From assembly GCA_020080175.1 (NCBI GenBank), contig JAGHQL010000164.1, forward strand, positions 1-62,296: a DNA stretch of 62,296 nt, read 5' to 3'. This stretch comes from Glutinoglossum americanum (Eukaryota; Ascomycota; Geoglossomycetes; Geoglossales; Geoglossaceae). Within the stretch, counting starts at the first letter, position 1, and every line of letters starts with the position of its first letter. A program made the position numbers and the translations under genes. Of this stretch, positions 11,120-21,765 are shown piece by piece. The notes beneath the pieces are model-generated. The model saw only the letters and a list, made by a program, of their open reading frames with translations, made no database searches and was not told the DNA's origin.

Positions 11120-13512
11120 GTTCGCGTGGAATCAGCGATCTCGCGGTGCCCGGGTGTCCTACTGAAGAGTAAAGGACGAGTGGAAACAGCTCAGCTTCCC
11201 GCGGAGAGAACGGCGGGGTGAAGCAAAAAGTTTCGCGTATCGGTAACCCGCAGATGAAGCGGAGTTGCAATCTGCAGATGAAAAGCTCATCGGTCAGCTT
11301 GGCTCGTGCTCGAAAGAAGTGACATGAGCACGAAGGTAGAAGAAGCGTTCTTGTTGGAAGATCATTCAGGGTAGGGGAGGAAATTGCCTGTAAGTAGGGT
11401 ACGGATGTGCCAACTCACCCCCTTCCAAAAAAGATTGGCAGCGACGTTGAGCCGCAACGGTGACGGCCAACGCCCGTTGCTCCGTGCGATGGGGGAAATG
11501 AAATTGCAAAATAGACGGATGAAAACTCCACGGACCTTCCAGAAGAGCAAGCAAGCAGAGATTATCGACAGCGAGCGCTCTGCAGGCCTTGATATTGCCG
11601 GCGGTGAGTTATTATCATCAAGGCAAGCGAAGAAGAAGAGAGTGTTGCCAGCAAATCGCTCGGTCGTGAGTTGCCAGCGAGGTGCAGCGCAGGCAAGCGT
11701 GGACGAAAGGGCGGAGATTTTCTTGAACGTGTACGCGAGAGCTCGGAAATGCGTCCACGAATCAGGAGAAGGCGTGGCCCAAGACGGGTAAGAATCTAAC
11801 AGTGCGCACAACAGGCCGTCGATTCGAAAGAGTTGGTGAGAGTGGACGGATGGACGGATCGATTGAATCCTCTCCAGCTCTCCAGCGTCCTTGAGCTGTT
11901 GTTGTTCCCCGGCAACGACGGTCACAGTTCCTCTCGTGAGAAAAGAAAGAGTTGCAAGGGTGCGGTTGGTGTTGGTGGGCTTGGCCTTGGCCCCCGATCG
12001 CGAAGAACCGACAAGCAAGGGGATCGCCCACCCAGCTTTCTTTTGGGCCTTTTATTCTTATTTTTCGATTTATTCCTTTTCAATCCATTATTTATTTTTT
12101 TTACGTCGGACGTCAAATTGCTCCACACTCACATCCACAATCCCCGAACGTTTTGAATATAATCAAGCCTCATTACCCGCGAGTCGTGTAAGATGGCAGG
12201 ATAATCCGGCCAATAACCAATATCCGGAGTGAGTCAGGATGGAATAGCCAGTTTTTTTTTTTCCTTATTCGGTTTCGCGTGGAATTGGATAGAATAGATA
12301 GAACGGGCACCAAGAGGAAAAGAGATCCACCTTGTCCTACTGGCTCCAGGCGGTTGTGCATTGAAAGGCCGCTGGGGTGGTGGCGCTGAAGGACGAAAGC
12401 CGATTCGATTGTTCCTTCGGGGTTTTGTGCGTGTTGCGCCGACTTGGATCGAGGCACGACGCAAAGCAACCAGCGCTAGAAGGTTTATGCGCAGCGCGGG
12501 TGTCGGGTGCGAGTTTGTGTGTGAGTTGTCTCTCCCACCGTGGAATTTTTCTTTTCTTTTTTTCTTCTTTCCATTTTCATCCCAACGGGTGGCTCTTGGG
12601 GCTTGACGCACGCACTTGCTCGCACGGAGTTGCTGCTTGCACGGAGCACCTCTCCTCTTTTTGTCTACATGCTCTGCCGCAAGTCCTTCTCTCCCGTTCG
12701 AAACGAAACGGAAATAGCTGTCGTTTGAACTAGGGTGGACGAGCGGCTTCCGAGGTTTCGAATGAAATTCCAGAAAAGAATAACGCTCGGATTCCCCGTA
12801 GGTGTTCGTGTTCCCACATTGGCTTTGGACTTTATCCTTGACCGCCGGTTTTTCTTTCCTTCTTCCCTTCACTCTTTCTCTCTTCTGGAAGGGGTGGCCG
12901 CAGCCTCGCACCAGGTACATACATAAACCTGTTGCTATGGATCTTGAAACTCCTTGGGTTAGAGAAGCTGAGACTGAACCCTTATTCTCGCCGTTGGATA
13001 TTGCGCCCGATGTCCTACACCCACGTCACACATCCGCTGGCCACTTCGTCTTTCTTTAGAATAGAATACGGGGTGATGTAGCTGTCTACCAGACTATCGC
13101 GGTTCCGACTTCGGCCCTACTACGCTTCGATTTATTATTTACCTCTTATATTCTCTTTTTATAACTCTCCCGAACACGCGACTAACAATACTGGTAATGT
13201 TTCGGGTGTTGGCATCCTGCTAAGCATTTTACGATATCCGGGTAAATAGGACAGAAAGTGATGGCATTTTCAAATAATTATCCCATAAAAGCAATTCAAT
13301 TCAATTCCATTTCACTTTTTAACAAGGGTTCGATTCGATTGCAAGACAGAGGGAAGGGGAGAAATAAATTAAGGTGAAGGCGTCCCAGAATCTGGAGCGT
13401 GATCGCTTGCTCCTCTCTAATCGCATTTTGTGTGAGGCACACCGACCAGCGTCTTCGAAGAGTAGAGTAGAGGGTCCTGGACGAAATCTATCTATTCGGT
13501 GACCAAAAGTCT
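11120..13512. other. Long intergenic region upstream of the Gln-rich gene
   Basis: About 2.4 kb between two minus-strand genes. It should hold the promoter and a long 5' UTR of the Gln-rich gene (11120 upward) and the 3' UTR of the MYND gene (below 13512). Pyrimidine tracts occur at 12049-12102 and 12546-12590. Open frames on both strands (such as 11362-12018 -) lack any recognisable domain. No RNA gene recognised. Confidence 0.5.
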
Positions 13513-15981
13513 TTAATCTTGCTCCAACCTAACCGCACTGAGCCTGGAAAGCGTTTCTCGTAGGGGCGCTGTGCCCTCCATGTTATCCGCGTTGCTTTTG
13601 CTAGCCTGGGTCGCCCTAGACTCAAGCTCCTCGATCCACGTTTCAAGTCGACTGGATATGCCGTGGGCCGCGGGAACCCCGATCTGTAGGCTGTCAGTCC
13701 GTAGAAGGATCTGCTCGCCAGCATTAATGCACGGCTCTGTAGTAGCAGGTCGCTTCCCCTTTCCCGCATATCTATTGTGTGACGAAGGTGAAGAACCTTC
13801 TTCGGCTCCCGAGTCGGTATGTTGCGATTGGGAGGCTAGCACTGTACGGTATAACCCTCGTTCGTCACCGTCTATCTCACAGTTCCAGTCGGCGTTCGCC
13901 CTAGAAACCAATGAGAGAATAGGATGAATGGAGCCAACCAAAATATCATCCGTCTCACCCCTGGTGAACCGGGTGGAGGCCATAATCTTGGCCATAAGGG
14001 TATTGATCACCCAGGCGTCAAACCAATCCAGCTCTTCAAAGATGCTGAGACCCATCTTCTCCAAAAGGGAAAATGGGCGTACAATGTTCGCCTGGTAGGA
14101 CCACGGAAGCGTTTTCCGGCGTTCTATGCAGTCAGGGCCCGGTTCGGGTTCCCCGTAGACCAAGTCGTCATCGCTGTCACAAAAACCTGATCCTGAACCA
14201 ATACGTGGAGCGACGAAGAAGCCGCCAGAGAGATGTCTAATCTCTTCTATCTGTAAAGGGTGCTCTCCCCTCTGGATAGCCAGTGTGAGAACCCGAGCAA
14301 GTAGAAGTTCGTAGATTCGTGCGTGGGCCGTTGGGATTATATCTGGAATGGGATGGTGGCCGGCTATATCGTCTACGATCTCTCTTCTGACATGCTCTTC
14401 GACTCCCCGGCAGCCAGAGAAAAGGTGATATTCCGAAAAGGCATGCCGAGCGCATTCCGGGGAGCAAAAATAAACTTTCCGGCAGTGACTACACAAGATT
14501 GAGTCCGAGTCTGGGTAGGGCTCGCGAAGTTCAGGCGAGGATGCCCTAGCAGCTTCGTCTCTGCTAACATGCGCCGGTGTGGGAGCGCTGCCTGAATCTC
14601 CAATTTGCACTCCGCTGTCGACCGTTACTGGTTGGGATGAATTATTAGAAGTCCCGCCATTGTTCAGCTTCCGGCTGGAAGTTTGCGATGGGTTAAGAGG
14701 GCGGGCGAAAACAAACCCTCCGCCGAGCTGTTTGCCGTCGTCCGTTCCAGGCGGGCGTTTCTCTGGTGCATGGCGTGAAGGAATCGGGATGGCGCCCTCG
14801 TTGAACTGCTTGCCATGGTCCTCCTGGGCCGGCGACATGCACTCAGAACGCACCTGACTGCCCGGTCCCTCATCGGTGCGGGTGTGAGCGTCAACATCCT
14901 CGTTTTGTGTGTTGCCATCCGTTGAAGGTGGCGTGTTCCTACCTCCTCTAGGTAAGAAATCGATAGAGGCAGCGCATGCGTCGCAGAAAAATTTAGCTTT
15001 TGGCTCGATAGTTGTAGTCGCAGCTTGTAGAAGGCTGACTTCCTCCAGGATATCCTGCCCAGGGAAAATATCTTGCCCGGCGTAGAGAATAAATGTAGGC
15101 ATGATGGCAGAGTCGAAGTTCACCTCGTCGATAACTGTAACTCTACACTTTGGCGCGCAGGCCATAGCCATCTTGGCCAGGCGGTCGAAGTTCTCATTGA
15201 GCTCACGCCCTACTTTGTTCCAGGGGTAAACCTCTCGCCTCGCCATAGTGATTCTCGCCCTCACCAGGCCCCGTAGCCCGCGCATATCGAACATATCTTC
15301 GTCATCTGTTCCCGGTCTCAAAATGCCGTCCTGAAGCAAGCGAATTTTCAATTTATCTTCGGCCTCAATGAGACCCTCAATGTCACCCAATATCAAGTGT
15401 CCCAAATCGATAAAGCTAGATTCCCAGCCTTTCACGTCAGGGCAAACCTGGGTATATCCATCAATGATGTCCATGGCATCACGCATGGCGCCGCCGCCGC
15501 ACCTCCATAGCGCCAAAGCCAGTCTGTATTTCGCCTTACACTCCACCTCGTACCAGAAGTGGCGGCAACTTACTCTACCATCTCCGCTGAGGTAGGCATC
15601 CAGACCTATTGAGCATGGGCTGACGTCCATAGCATTACCGTCAAGGTATTGGGTTACCCCATATGCCCAGGGGATAAATTCTCTCTCCGCCGCTTTCACC
15701 GTCTCCAAGTATTCTTGGATACCCTCATATATAGGGCATCCTGGTCCAACGCGCGTGGCTAGAACAGCCGCCCGAAAAGCATCCGCCACTGCTAGTTCAG
15801 GATAAGAAAGAACCATATAAGCGAGAGAGCGATTGAGAAGCGCGTGCGGATGGGGATAATGGGTAAGCACATCTGTGTAGAGCTCGAGAGCCTCCATGGG
15901 CCGTTTTTCACAGAGATGCTCGTTCGCCTTAAACATTAACCATGTTGCTGTGCGCCTAACATGGATATTGGGCTGCTCCAT
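13513..15981 (-). CDS. TPR / MYND zinc-finger protein with degenerate SET-like region (SMYD type)
   Basis: An 822-residue intron-less protein. The N-terminus (about 1-90) is TPR-like (ANEHLCEKRPMEALELYTDV, NRSLAYMVLSYPELAVADAF). The MYND ligands are split: CDAC at about residue 332, then a Pro/Ser-rich stretch of about 160 residues, then CSHC, FCSPEC and H..C at about 496-525. After it comes a helical region and, at about 684-704, HPILSLVSRANADWNCEI, which sits where SMYD proteins carry the NHS/C-x-PN substrate and cofactor motif but lacks its key residues. SMYD proteins methylate protein lysines; this one probably does not, or binds only partners. The TPR-MYND order and the SET-like position suggest a fungal SET/MYND relative. 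The zinc finger is seen; lack of catalysis is inferred. The start MEQPNIHVRR is followed at once by the TPR. Confidence 0.75.
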   Translation of the reverse strand: MEQPNIHVRRTATWLMFKANEHLCEKRPMEALELYTDVLTHYPHPHALLNRSLAYMVLSYPELAVADAFRAAVLATRVGPGCPIYEGIQEYLETVKAAEREFIPWAYGVTQYLDGNAMDVSPCSIGLDAYLSGDGRVSCRHFWYEVECKAKYRLALALWRCGGGAMRDAMDIIDGYTQVCPDVKGWESSFIDLGHLILGDIEGLIEAEDKLKIRLLQDGILRPGTDDEDMFDMRGLRGLVRARITMARREVYPWNKVGRELNENFDRLAKMAMACAPKCRVTVIDEVNFDSAIMPTFILYAGQDIFPGQDILEEVSLLQAATTTIEPKAKFFCDACAASIDFLPRGGRNTPPSTDGNTQNEDVDAHTRTDEGPGSQVRSECMSPAQEDHGKQFNEGAIPIPSRHAPEKRPPGTDDGKQLGGGFVFARPLNPSQTSSRKLNNGGTSNNSSQPVTVDSGVQIGDSGSAPTPAHVSRDEAARASSPELREPYPDSDSILCSHCRKVYFCSPECARHAFSEYHLFSGCRGVEEHVRREIVDDIAGHHPIPDIIPTAHARIYELLLARVLTLAIQRGEHPLQIEEIRHLSGGFFVAPRIGSGSGFCDSDDDLVYGEPEPGPDCIERRKTLPWSYQANIVRPFSLLEKMGLSIFEELDWFDAWVINTLMAKIMASTRFTRGETDDILVGSIHPILSLVSRANADWNCEIDGDERGLYRTVLASQSQHTDSGAEEGSSPSSHNRYAGKGKRPATTEPCINAGEQILLRTDSLQIGVPAAHGISSRLETWIEELESRATQASKSNADNMEGTAPLRETLSRLSAVRLEQD

Positions 15982-18141
15982 CTTTAGAGGTCTGATGGTC
16001 TGAGACGTGCGAGCTGTAGAAGAAAAAAAGTTTGATGGAATTTGTGAGCAATGGGAGAGGAGAAAGACGATAGGTAAGTTGCCGATGGAAGAAAGATGGC
16101 TGGGCTATCGTGGTGTTGACTCAGCTGTCCCAATGGGGTTGGACCGCCGAGACAGAGAAGAGGGTATCTTTGTGAATTTAGAAATTCAATCCGGCGTGTA
16201 TATACAACGGGTAAAGTTCAGCAGAGTCACCAAAGGACATCAAGCAGCATACTTGATCGAGGCGGATGCTGTAGCCCTCTTGTGAACCTTCGAGCATAAG
16301 CTCCAACGGATAGACGATTTGCAGGGAATTGTCCGCAGTTGGTTCCAAGGAAGACTATAAGGGCTGCCGGTTCGAATTCCAGAACGAAACACTTATCAAC
16401 ATCGGCATGCAGAGACAATCCACGAATTCCTTCTGCTTTGCACAAGGTGATGCTGGTCAGTCCCAGGTAATAAAGACACCTTTCTCCATAGAAAGGCCGA
16501 CAAGGAGCGTTAAATACTTTGGAAACCAATTAATTATTGAGCAAACAAAACCCAGAAAGAGAGAGAGGACGAGAGAGGGAAGCAGATAGAGAGTCTAGAA
16601 CCAGCTGAGACTCTTGGTTCTAGTAAGTACTGCGTTAAGAAGAAGCCTTGGAGAAACGAGCTAATAGAAAGATATGTAGAGACCCTCCGCGTTCGAGCGG
16701 ATCCTCCAAGAAATTATAATCAAAGCCACGATGAAAGAGTAATACTAAGAGACGATTACCATACCGTCATGTCGAGCTGCTGTTATAGCACCTAGCGGCC
16801 CAGGGGGCAACGATTCTCGAAGATCGATTGCAAGCATTGTTGTACCGTGCCTATCTATCTTGGCAGGTACTACCGCCGCGGCCCAAATAGGGCCCTTTCG
16901 GAAAACCAAGTTGAAATCCATCCTGTGGCCCAGGAATCAGATACTTCGGTCAGCTGATACCTGTCATGCTAGAGAAGCTCATCTTCACAAATTTTGTTCC
17001 CTCATGCTTGTTCGATGTTGGATATGCGCCATAGTGGGATCCTTGGCATCGCCTCTACCCACTTTCCGGGGTCGTTCGCTCACTGATTGAGTGGCGACCG
17101 CAATTTCTAGCCTGATTGCCTTCCAATTGGCTTTTTTTCTTAGTCAGTTCTCTTTCCGTTTAGTCGATGTCCTCAATTTTCCCTACAAAATCGCTGTTAT
17201 TGACGGTTGTGGGGGTTTCGTGCTCGGCAATAGATATCCTCTTCTCCATTTTCCTTCCCATTTTCGCGAACGGGCCGTTGCTATCAGTCCGCGGTAGTCA
17301 AAGCTTGTTTGTCCCGCCTGGGCGAGCCGCTTTCCTCTTGTGGTCGCCGAAGATGCGCCGAGCTTTCCATCTTCTCCACTTCACTCTTCCTTGGCCTCTC
17401 AACCCACCACTAGGCTAACCACCCTCTCGAGAAGCTTGTAAGTTTAGTGTTTACTGTGATTCCATCAACTCAATTGACTCTCCTGTATCAATTCGAGCAT
17501 TTGAATTGTTCTCGCGATCATTGATTTGTTGTGAAAAATCTGATTTGGTTGTGCTTTAAATCCCTCAAAGCGCGCCGCTCATTTGCCGCAGTTGCAACAT
17601 TTTCATCGCAGAGATTTTCATTTTCAAACTTTAATTGCCTCATACGGTTCTCACAAATATCGCTCCTGTCCTGTCGAACCTGTATTTTGAAATCTAGACA
17701 TCTTTCTGGTTCAATTGTCCCCGTTGCGCTGCGTTTCATCGTCACTTCGGACTGACAAGCTCCAAAGTAGCAGCGAGTCGCCATTCGCAAAGCTTCAGTC
17801 AGACCTCAACTCGTTATATCGCTTCAATTATCCTAACATCTTTGAACACTCTTCGAGTAGCGAAATTTCTGGTAAGAACTTTTGTCTGGTTATCGCAAGA
17901 CTCCTGCTCGATCATCTGGAGCTCGCCCGCGTTACGCTACACGGTTGTTACTTACCTATGGAGAAACGCCTCTTCTGCTTAACGCAAGAGTTAGAGCAGC
18001 ATCTGAGCTAATGTTCCGCAGCCGCACAATTGTGCTATGGATACGTCTTGCTCTCACTCGCTACCCCCTGCTATTCTCTAGGTTTGCGATTTGAAATTTG
18101 ACTGAAACGCTAACCTGTTTTTGCTCAGATTTTAGTCCGAA
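15982..18141. other. Divergent intergenic region
   Basis: Lies between the starts of the MYND gene (-) and the small membrane-protein gene (+), so it holds two promoters. The last 700 bp contain candidate 5' UTR introns for the + gene (for example an acceptor TTTTTGCTCAG at about 18118-18128, just before the ATG). An unassigned open stretch at 16600-16790 (+) has no early ATG and no family match. Confidence 0.5.
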
Positions 18142-18336
18142 ATGGCACCAATTGATTACGCGCTCGTCGCACGTGGTATCGAAGAAAACATTCACCAGCT
18201 TATGAAGAGGAAAGCAAAGAAAAACTTCGCAGAAAAGAACCCGGGTGTCATCCTTGTGTTCTGTATTGTCGGTATCGTCGGACTCTTCCTGTTCTGGATG
18301 TTCATCAGGAGGAAGATCCAAGAAAGGAAGCAATAA
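18142..18336 (+). CDS. Small single-pass membrane protein, conserved-type, function unknown
   Basis: A 64-residue protein: an amphipathic N-terminal helix (IDYALVARGIEENIHQLMKR), a basic stretch (KAKKNFAEKNPG), one hydrophobic segment (about residues 36-54, VILVFCIVGIVGLFLFWMF) and a basic tail (RRKIQERKQ). The pattern resembles a short uncharacterised protein found across filamentous ascomycetes with the same ID/NYA..A..IE..IHELMKR start and NPGV..VFCI membrane entry; I recall this as a family but cannot name it. The ATG follows a good acceptor, so the 5' UTR is probably spliced. The basic tail suggests a cytosolic C-terminus. It has no signal peptidase site. The ER or another internal membrane is the likely site (inference). 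Confidence 0.7.
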   Translation: MAPIDYALVARGIEENIHQLMKRKAKKNFAEKNPGVILVFCIVGIVGLFLFWMFIRRKIQERKQ

Positions 18337-19350
18337 TTGGTACCTTTGAGTGGGGGTAGAGGCAGGGGGCGGGAGAGTAGGATATATGAGGGAGTTTGGC
18401 GGTTAAGTGGGACGGAAGTCGGTGTTTAGTATAGTTTCCACTTTAGCAAACGTTGGCGACGGCAAACGTCTTAAGGGACGGGGAGGTGAACAATGGTCGC
18501 GTTCTGGATGGACCAACTATGTTTAGACCTTGAGGTACGACAACTTTGGGCTTATGAGGGAAGGGTATCGATGAGAGTCAGGTGTTTCTTTCCCTTTACC
18601 ATTCACCGTCTTCCGAACTCCAACACTTGGATGCGCCAAATAGTCTTGGCTCGCCAAACCTAGCATCCCTGCAGAGAAACGAGGCCCATGACATTTTTCC
18701 TTACCCCACGTGCTTTCCCTTTGTCTGTCTCTATTGTATACCATTCTTGATCCGGCACGAGGGGCCTGTATTTGCTGAACAGAGGGGCGAGGCGGGAAGT
18801 TGTGTGTTGGTTTAGTTTGTACCTAGCTTGTAAGGTATATTCCCGGAAATGAAATATAAAGATTGGATCTGATATGTTTTTCCTTGGCTTCTATTTGACA
18901 CAAAACCTTATAGAGAGCATTGAAGATCCCCTCGCCCAGCCATTCCAATGGGTGGAGGAATAGAACGGAATAATAGAAAGGAGAATGAAATTATTTCCCG
19001 CCGAGCAATAACGTATGTACAGGAGTCTCCCGTTAAGCGTTTCAACGCTCCGCTGAAAAGACATAAACGAGCAAGTCCAATTGCTTCCCATAGTAGCATT
19101 AATCCCCTTTCCTGGGAGAGGGGTCTCTGCCCCGTGAATAAAATAGATAAACGGATTGAAGATAGCGGATAGAAAGAACACCGAGATCCAAGGTCGAGGT
19201 ATATGTTCCACCAGCACCAGCAGCAGCCCCAATCCAACTTTTTCCGCGATAACCCTTTCTAGCAAGGAGCATAAACGAGCATGGCATAACTATTCCTAGT
19301 TTTGCACCCTAGACAATGCAGATAGCCCAACTAGATTTCGCCCCCCACCA
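18337..19350. other. Intergenic, 3' flanks of two convergent small genes
   Basis: Probable 3' UTRs of the 64-residue protein (+) and of the 45-residue candidate (-). AATATAAAG-like sequence near 18850 could be a polyadenylation region. No gene recognised. Confidence 0.45.
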
Positions 19351-19488
19351 TCAGACAGTTGGGACGGAAGAAAAGGTGCCTTTCCCGCGATGTTTGCCGA
19401 AGCAAAAGTAGAGGATCGCGGCTAGGATAAATATGAGGATGAGGAGGCTGATGAGAATATAGACCAAAGTTGCGTGGTCTAGTTCCAT
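19351..19488 (-). CDS. Candidate 45-residue single-pass membrane microprotein
   Basis: On the minus strand from the ATG at 19488: MELDHATLVYILISLLI, then a continuous hydrophobic stretch to about residue 30 (ending YFCF), then GKHRGKG and a short polar tail to the stop at 19351. One membrane helix with a short acidic N-terminus and a basic C-terminal flank is what a small tail-anchored or bitopic peptide would look like. The start has a purine at -3 and G at +4. It is below usual annotation length, and I know no family. It could also be an exon of a larger gene or chance. Conservation of the peptide in related genomes would decide. Confidence 0.4.
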   Translation of the reverse strand: MELDHATLVYILISLLILIFILAAILYFCFGKHRGKGTFSSVPTV

Positions 19489-20220
19489 AGCTTTTGTCGG
19501 CAGAGTGAGGATTGGTCGTTTGGGTGGTACAAAGAGTGTAAATGGTAGAATCGGTCAGGGTGAGCGGTCGGTTTGAGCGGAAGCAGATTGTGTAGATATC
19601 CTAAAGGGACATTACTATGAGCATTTCATACGGCACCGAATCCCCTCAAACCCCTACCCAAAACTCACCAATTCATTCAAAATCCTTACCCAGACCACTC
19701 CAAACTCCTTCCTTTTCAAAACCGAAAACAAGACACACCACACACGCACACACACAAAAAAATGAGCGACTGGTGCTGTTGCTAAATGAACGTATTTCTT
19801 CCGATCTCGATTCCCCTTCCTTGCGCCGTAGAGTAAGAATGGAGGAAAGGGGATGAGGAGGGAAGGACATGAAGGGGATGAGATGTACGGTAAGATTGCG
19901 GGACTGAGGCTCGGGTGAATTGCGGCGTAGTTAGATGAAACATGTGTGGCTAGTGTGTGGGGGTGGGGATTTGGCGGGGATCGGAAAGGGTTTCATCGAC
20001 AGGGGATTTTGATGTATACGACAACAATTATTTGGAGGCTTTCTTCCTGGTATTTACAAAGAAGTCGAAATGCATTTGAGTTGTTCCTTTCTAGCGTGGA
20101 TTATAGGCAAATAGGTGGGCCACATGCCCCTGCTGGTTCACATGTCATCATTGCCATCATTGATTACCCCATTGACATCTTTGAAACATGTCGCCGAACA
20201 ACCTCAATTAACTCGCAGAC
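19489..20220. other. Intergenic, upstream of the nitrilase gene
   Basis: Promoter region shared by the 45-residue candidate (-) and the nitrilase (+). A CA-rich stretch lies at 19731-19760 and purine-rich sequence at 19840-19885. No gene recognised. Confidence 0.45.
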
Positions 20221-21765
20221 ATGCCTCAGAAGCTGAAGCTCGGTGTTGCTCAATGCCACACGCTCCCCACGACCGCAGATACTCTTCGAGCCCTTGAAAA
20301 AACCGCCTTCAAAGCTGCCGCGGATGGAATTCGCCTCCTCCTCTACCCTGAAGCCTACCTAGGCGGATACCCTCGGAATTGCTCGTTCGGTGGGGCTATC
20401 GGTTCGCGGTCGGCTAGGGGGAGAGAGCAATTTTTGCATTACTTTCACAATGCTGTGGATCTCGGTGACACTCCGGTTGGAGCTGGCGATGATTGGGTGG
20501 AACGGAGGCTACCAGTGGCAAAGGGCAGAGAAGTGAGAGGAGATGGCACACGTGAGGAGTTGGAGAGGGTCGCTAGGGAGACGAATGTGTTTATTGTTAC
20601 AGGCCTGGTGGAGAGATCCGGTGGATCGCTCTATTGTGGTGTTGTGTATGTGTGCCCAAGATTGGGCGTAATTGGGAAGAGGAGGAAGGTTATGCCAGTT
20701 AGTTACTATGACACCCTCCACAATAGCTGGGAATGAGCACCCGCTGATGTGCAATAGACTGGTAGCGAGCGTCTGGTCTGGGCTCAAGGATCTCCGTCCA
20801 CCCTCCGAGCCGTCACTACTACTATCGCCGGGGTCCACCTAACGTTAGCTGCGGCGATCTGCTGGGAAAACTACATGCCTCTCCTCAGACACAGCCTTTA
20901 TTCCCAGAACGTCAACCTATACCTCGCGCCAACAGCAGACGCCCGAGATACATGGTTGCCGCTAATGCGGACTGTCGCCTGCGAGGGCAGGGCCGTAGTC
21001 CTGAGCGCGAACCAGTGTATCAAGCGCAAGGACTTGCCAGCCTGGATACATGGAAAAAGCCAAATGAAGGTTAGTAATGGTAGCGGGGTCGTAGAGGAAG
21101 CTGGAGAGAAGGAAGTAGACGATGGTGATACGCAACAGTCAAAGAGCACCCGACACCTCTCTACGGTTACCAGGACGGAAGACGACCGCGGCATAGAACC
21201 GCCACCGGAACCCGCTCCACTCGGGTTTCCGACTACCACCTCTACCATCTCTAGCGATGACGAATACTACGAGCCCCCGGCCCCACCCACACGCCGCAAA
21301 TCTATCATAACGAAAACCCCCGAAAACCACGAAATCACCTGGCCAGTTGCGCGCAGCCCTACGAAACCCGGTCTCCACCATACCCGTTCCTCCAGGTCCC
21401 ACTATCCCAAATCCTCCATGTCCTCCTTTAGCGTCCCCGCCGTATACAATGAGGGTGACTACGGTGGCGAGGATGGCGAGGAATTTATCTGCCGAGGTGG
21501 TTCGTGTATCATTGGTCCGGCTGGGGAGGTGCTTGCTGGGCCATTGTTTGATGTTGATGCGGGGGGCTTGTTAGCGGTAGAGGTGGATTTTGAGGATTGC
21601 GAGAGAGGCAGGTTGGACTTGGATGTTGCAGGGAGTTATTCGAGGTATGTGTGTGGGGATCTTTACCCCCGCTGAGTGGTGGATAGTCGCTAACGAACCC
21701 CCGGTTCTAGAAATGACTCCTTCAAGCTCACCGTCGAGGGACTAGATTTAACCCCACCGCCATGA
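20221..21765 (+). CDS. Nitrilase-family C-N hydrolase with a long disordered insert
   Basis: Predicted 472 residues in three exons (20221-20697, 20758-21644, 21711-21765). The catalytic triad is present: Glu in [14 protein letters not shown], Lys in [15 protein letters not shown] (formed across intron 1), and Cys in [13 protein letters not shown]. The ICWENYMP block is typical of true nitrilases, which hydrolyse organic nitriles (R-CN) to acids and ammonia, or in some members cyanide or thiocyanate; the substrate cannot be told. After the core strand [11 protein letters not shown] comes an insert of about 120 residues rich in Ser, Thr, Pro and charge, then the conserved end [19 protein letters not shown]. 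The family is usually 300-360 residues long, so the excess is this insert. Intron 2 joins YSR to [13 protein letters not shown], the normal nitrilase C-terminus. Probably cytosolic; no targeting signal seen. Confidence 0.9.
20698..20757 (+). other. Nitrilase intron 1 (60 nt)
   Basis: Donor GTTAGT, acceptor CAATAG. Removal joins KVMP to [11 protein letters not shown] and restores the nitrilase Lys region. Confidence 0.85.
21645..21710 (+). other. Nitrilase intron 2 (66 nt)
   Basis: Donor GTATGT, branch GCTAAC, acceptor TTCTAG. Removal adds the conserved short last exon ending TPPP. Confidence 0.85.

Noticed and set aside
11362-12018. 218-codon open frame (-) upstream of the Gln-rich gene
   Set aside because: Cys/Ser/Arg-rich mixture without domain pattern; overlaps other frames of equal quality; likely 5' UTR.
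16266-16385. tRNA-like B box (GGTTCGAATTCC) near 16369
   Set aside because: No matching A box, anticodon arm or acceptor stem could be folded around it.
16600-16790. Open stretch KKKPWRNELIERYVETLR on +
   Set aside because: No early ATG, no known family, and only 60 codons; noted as possible relic but unsupported.
17062-17095. CGCTCACTGAT motif shared with the MITE arms
   Set aside because: Only 11 bp match, no inverted partner or TA duplication; probably chance.
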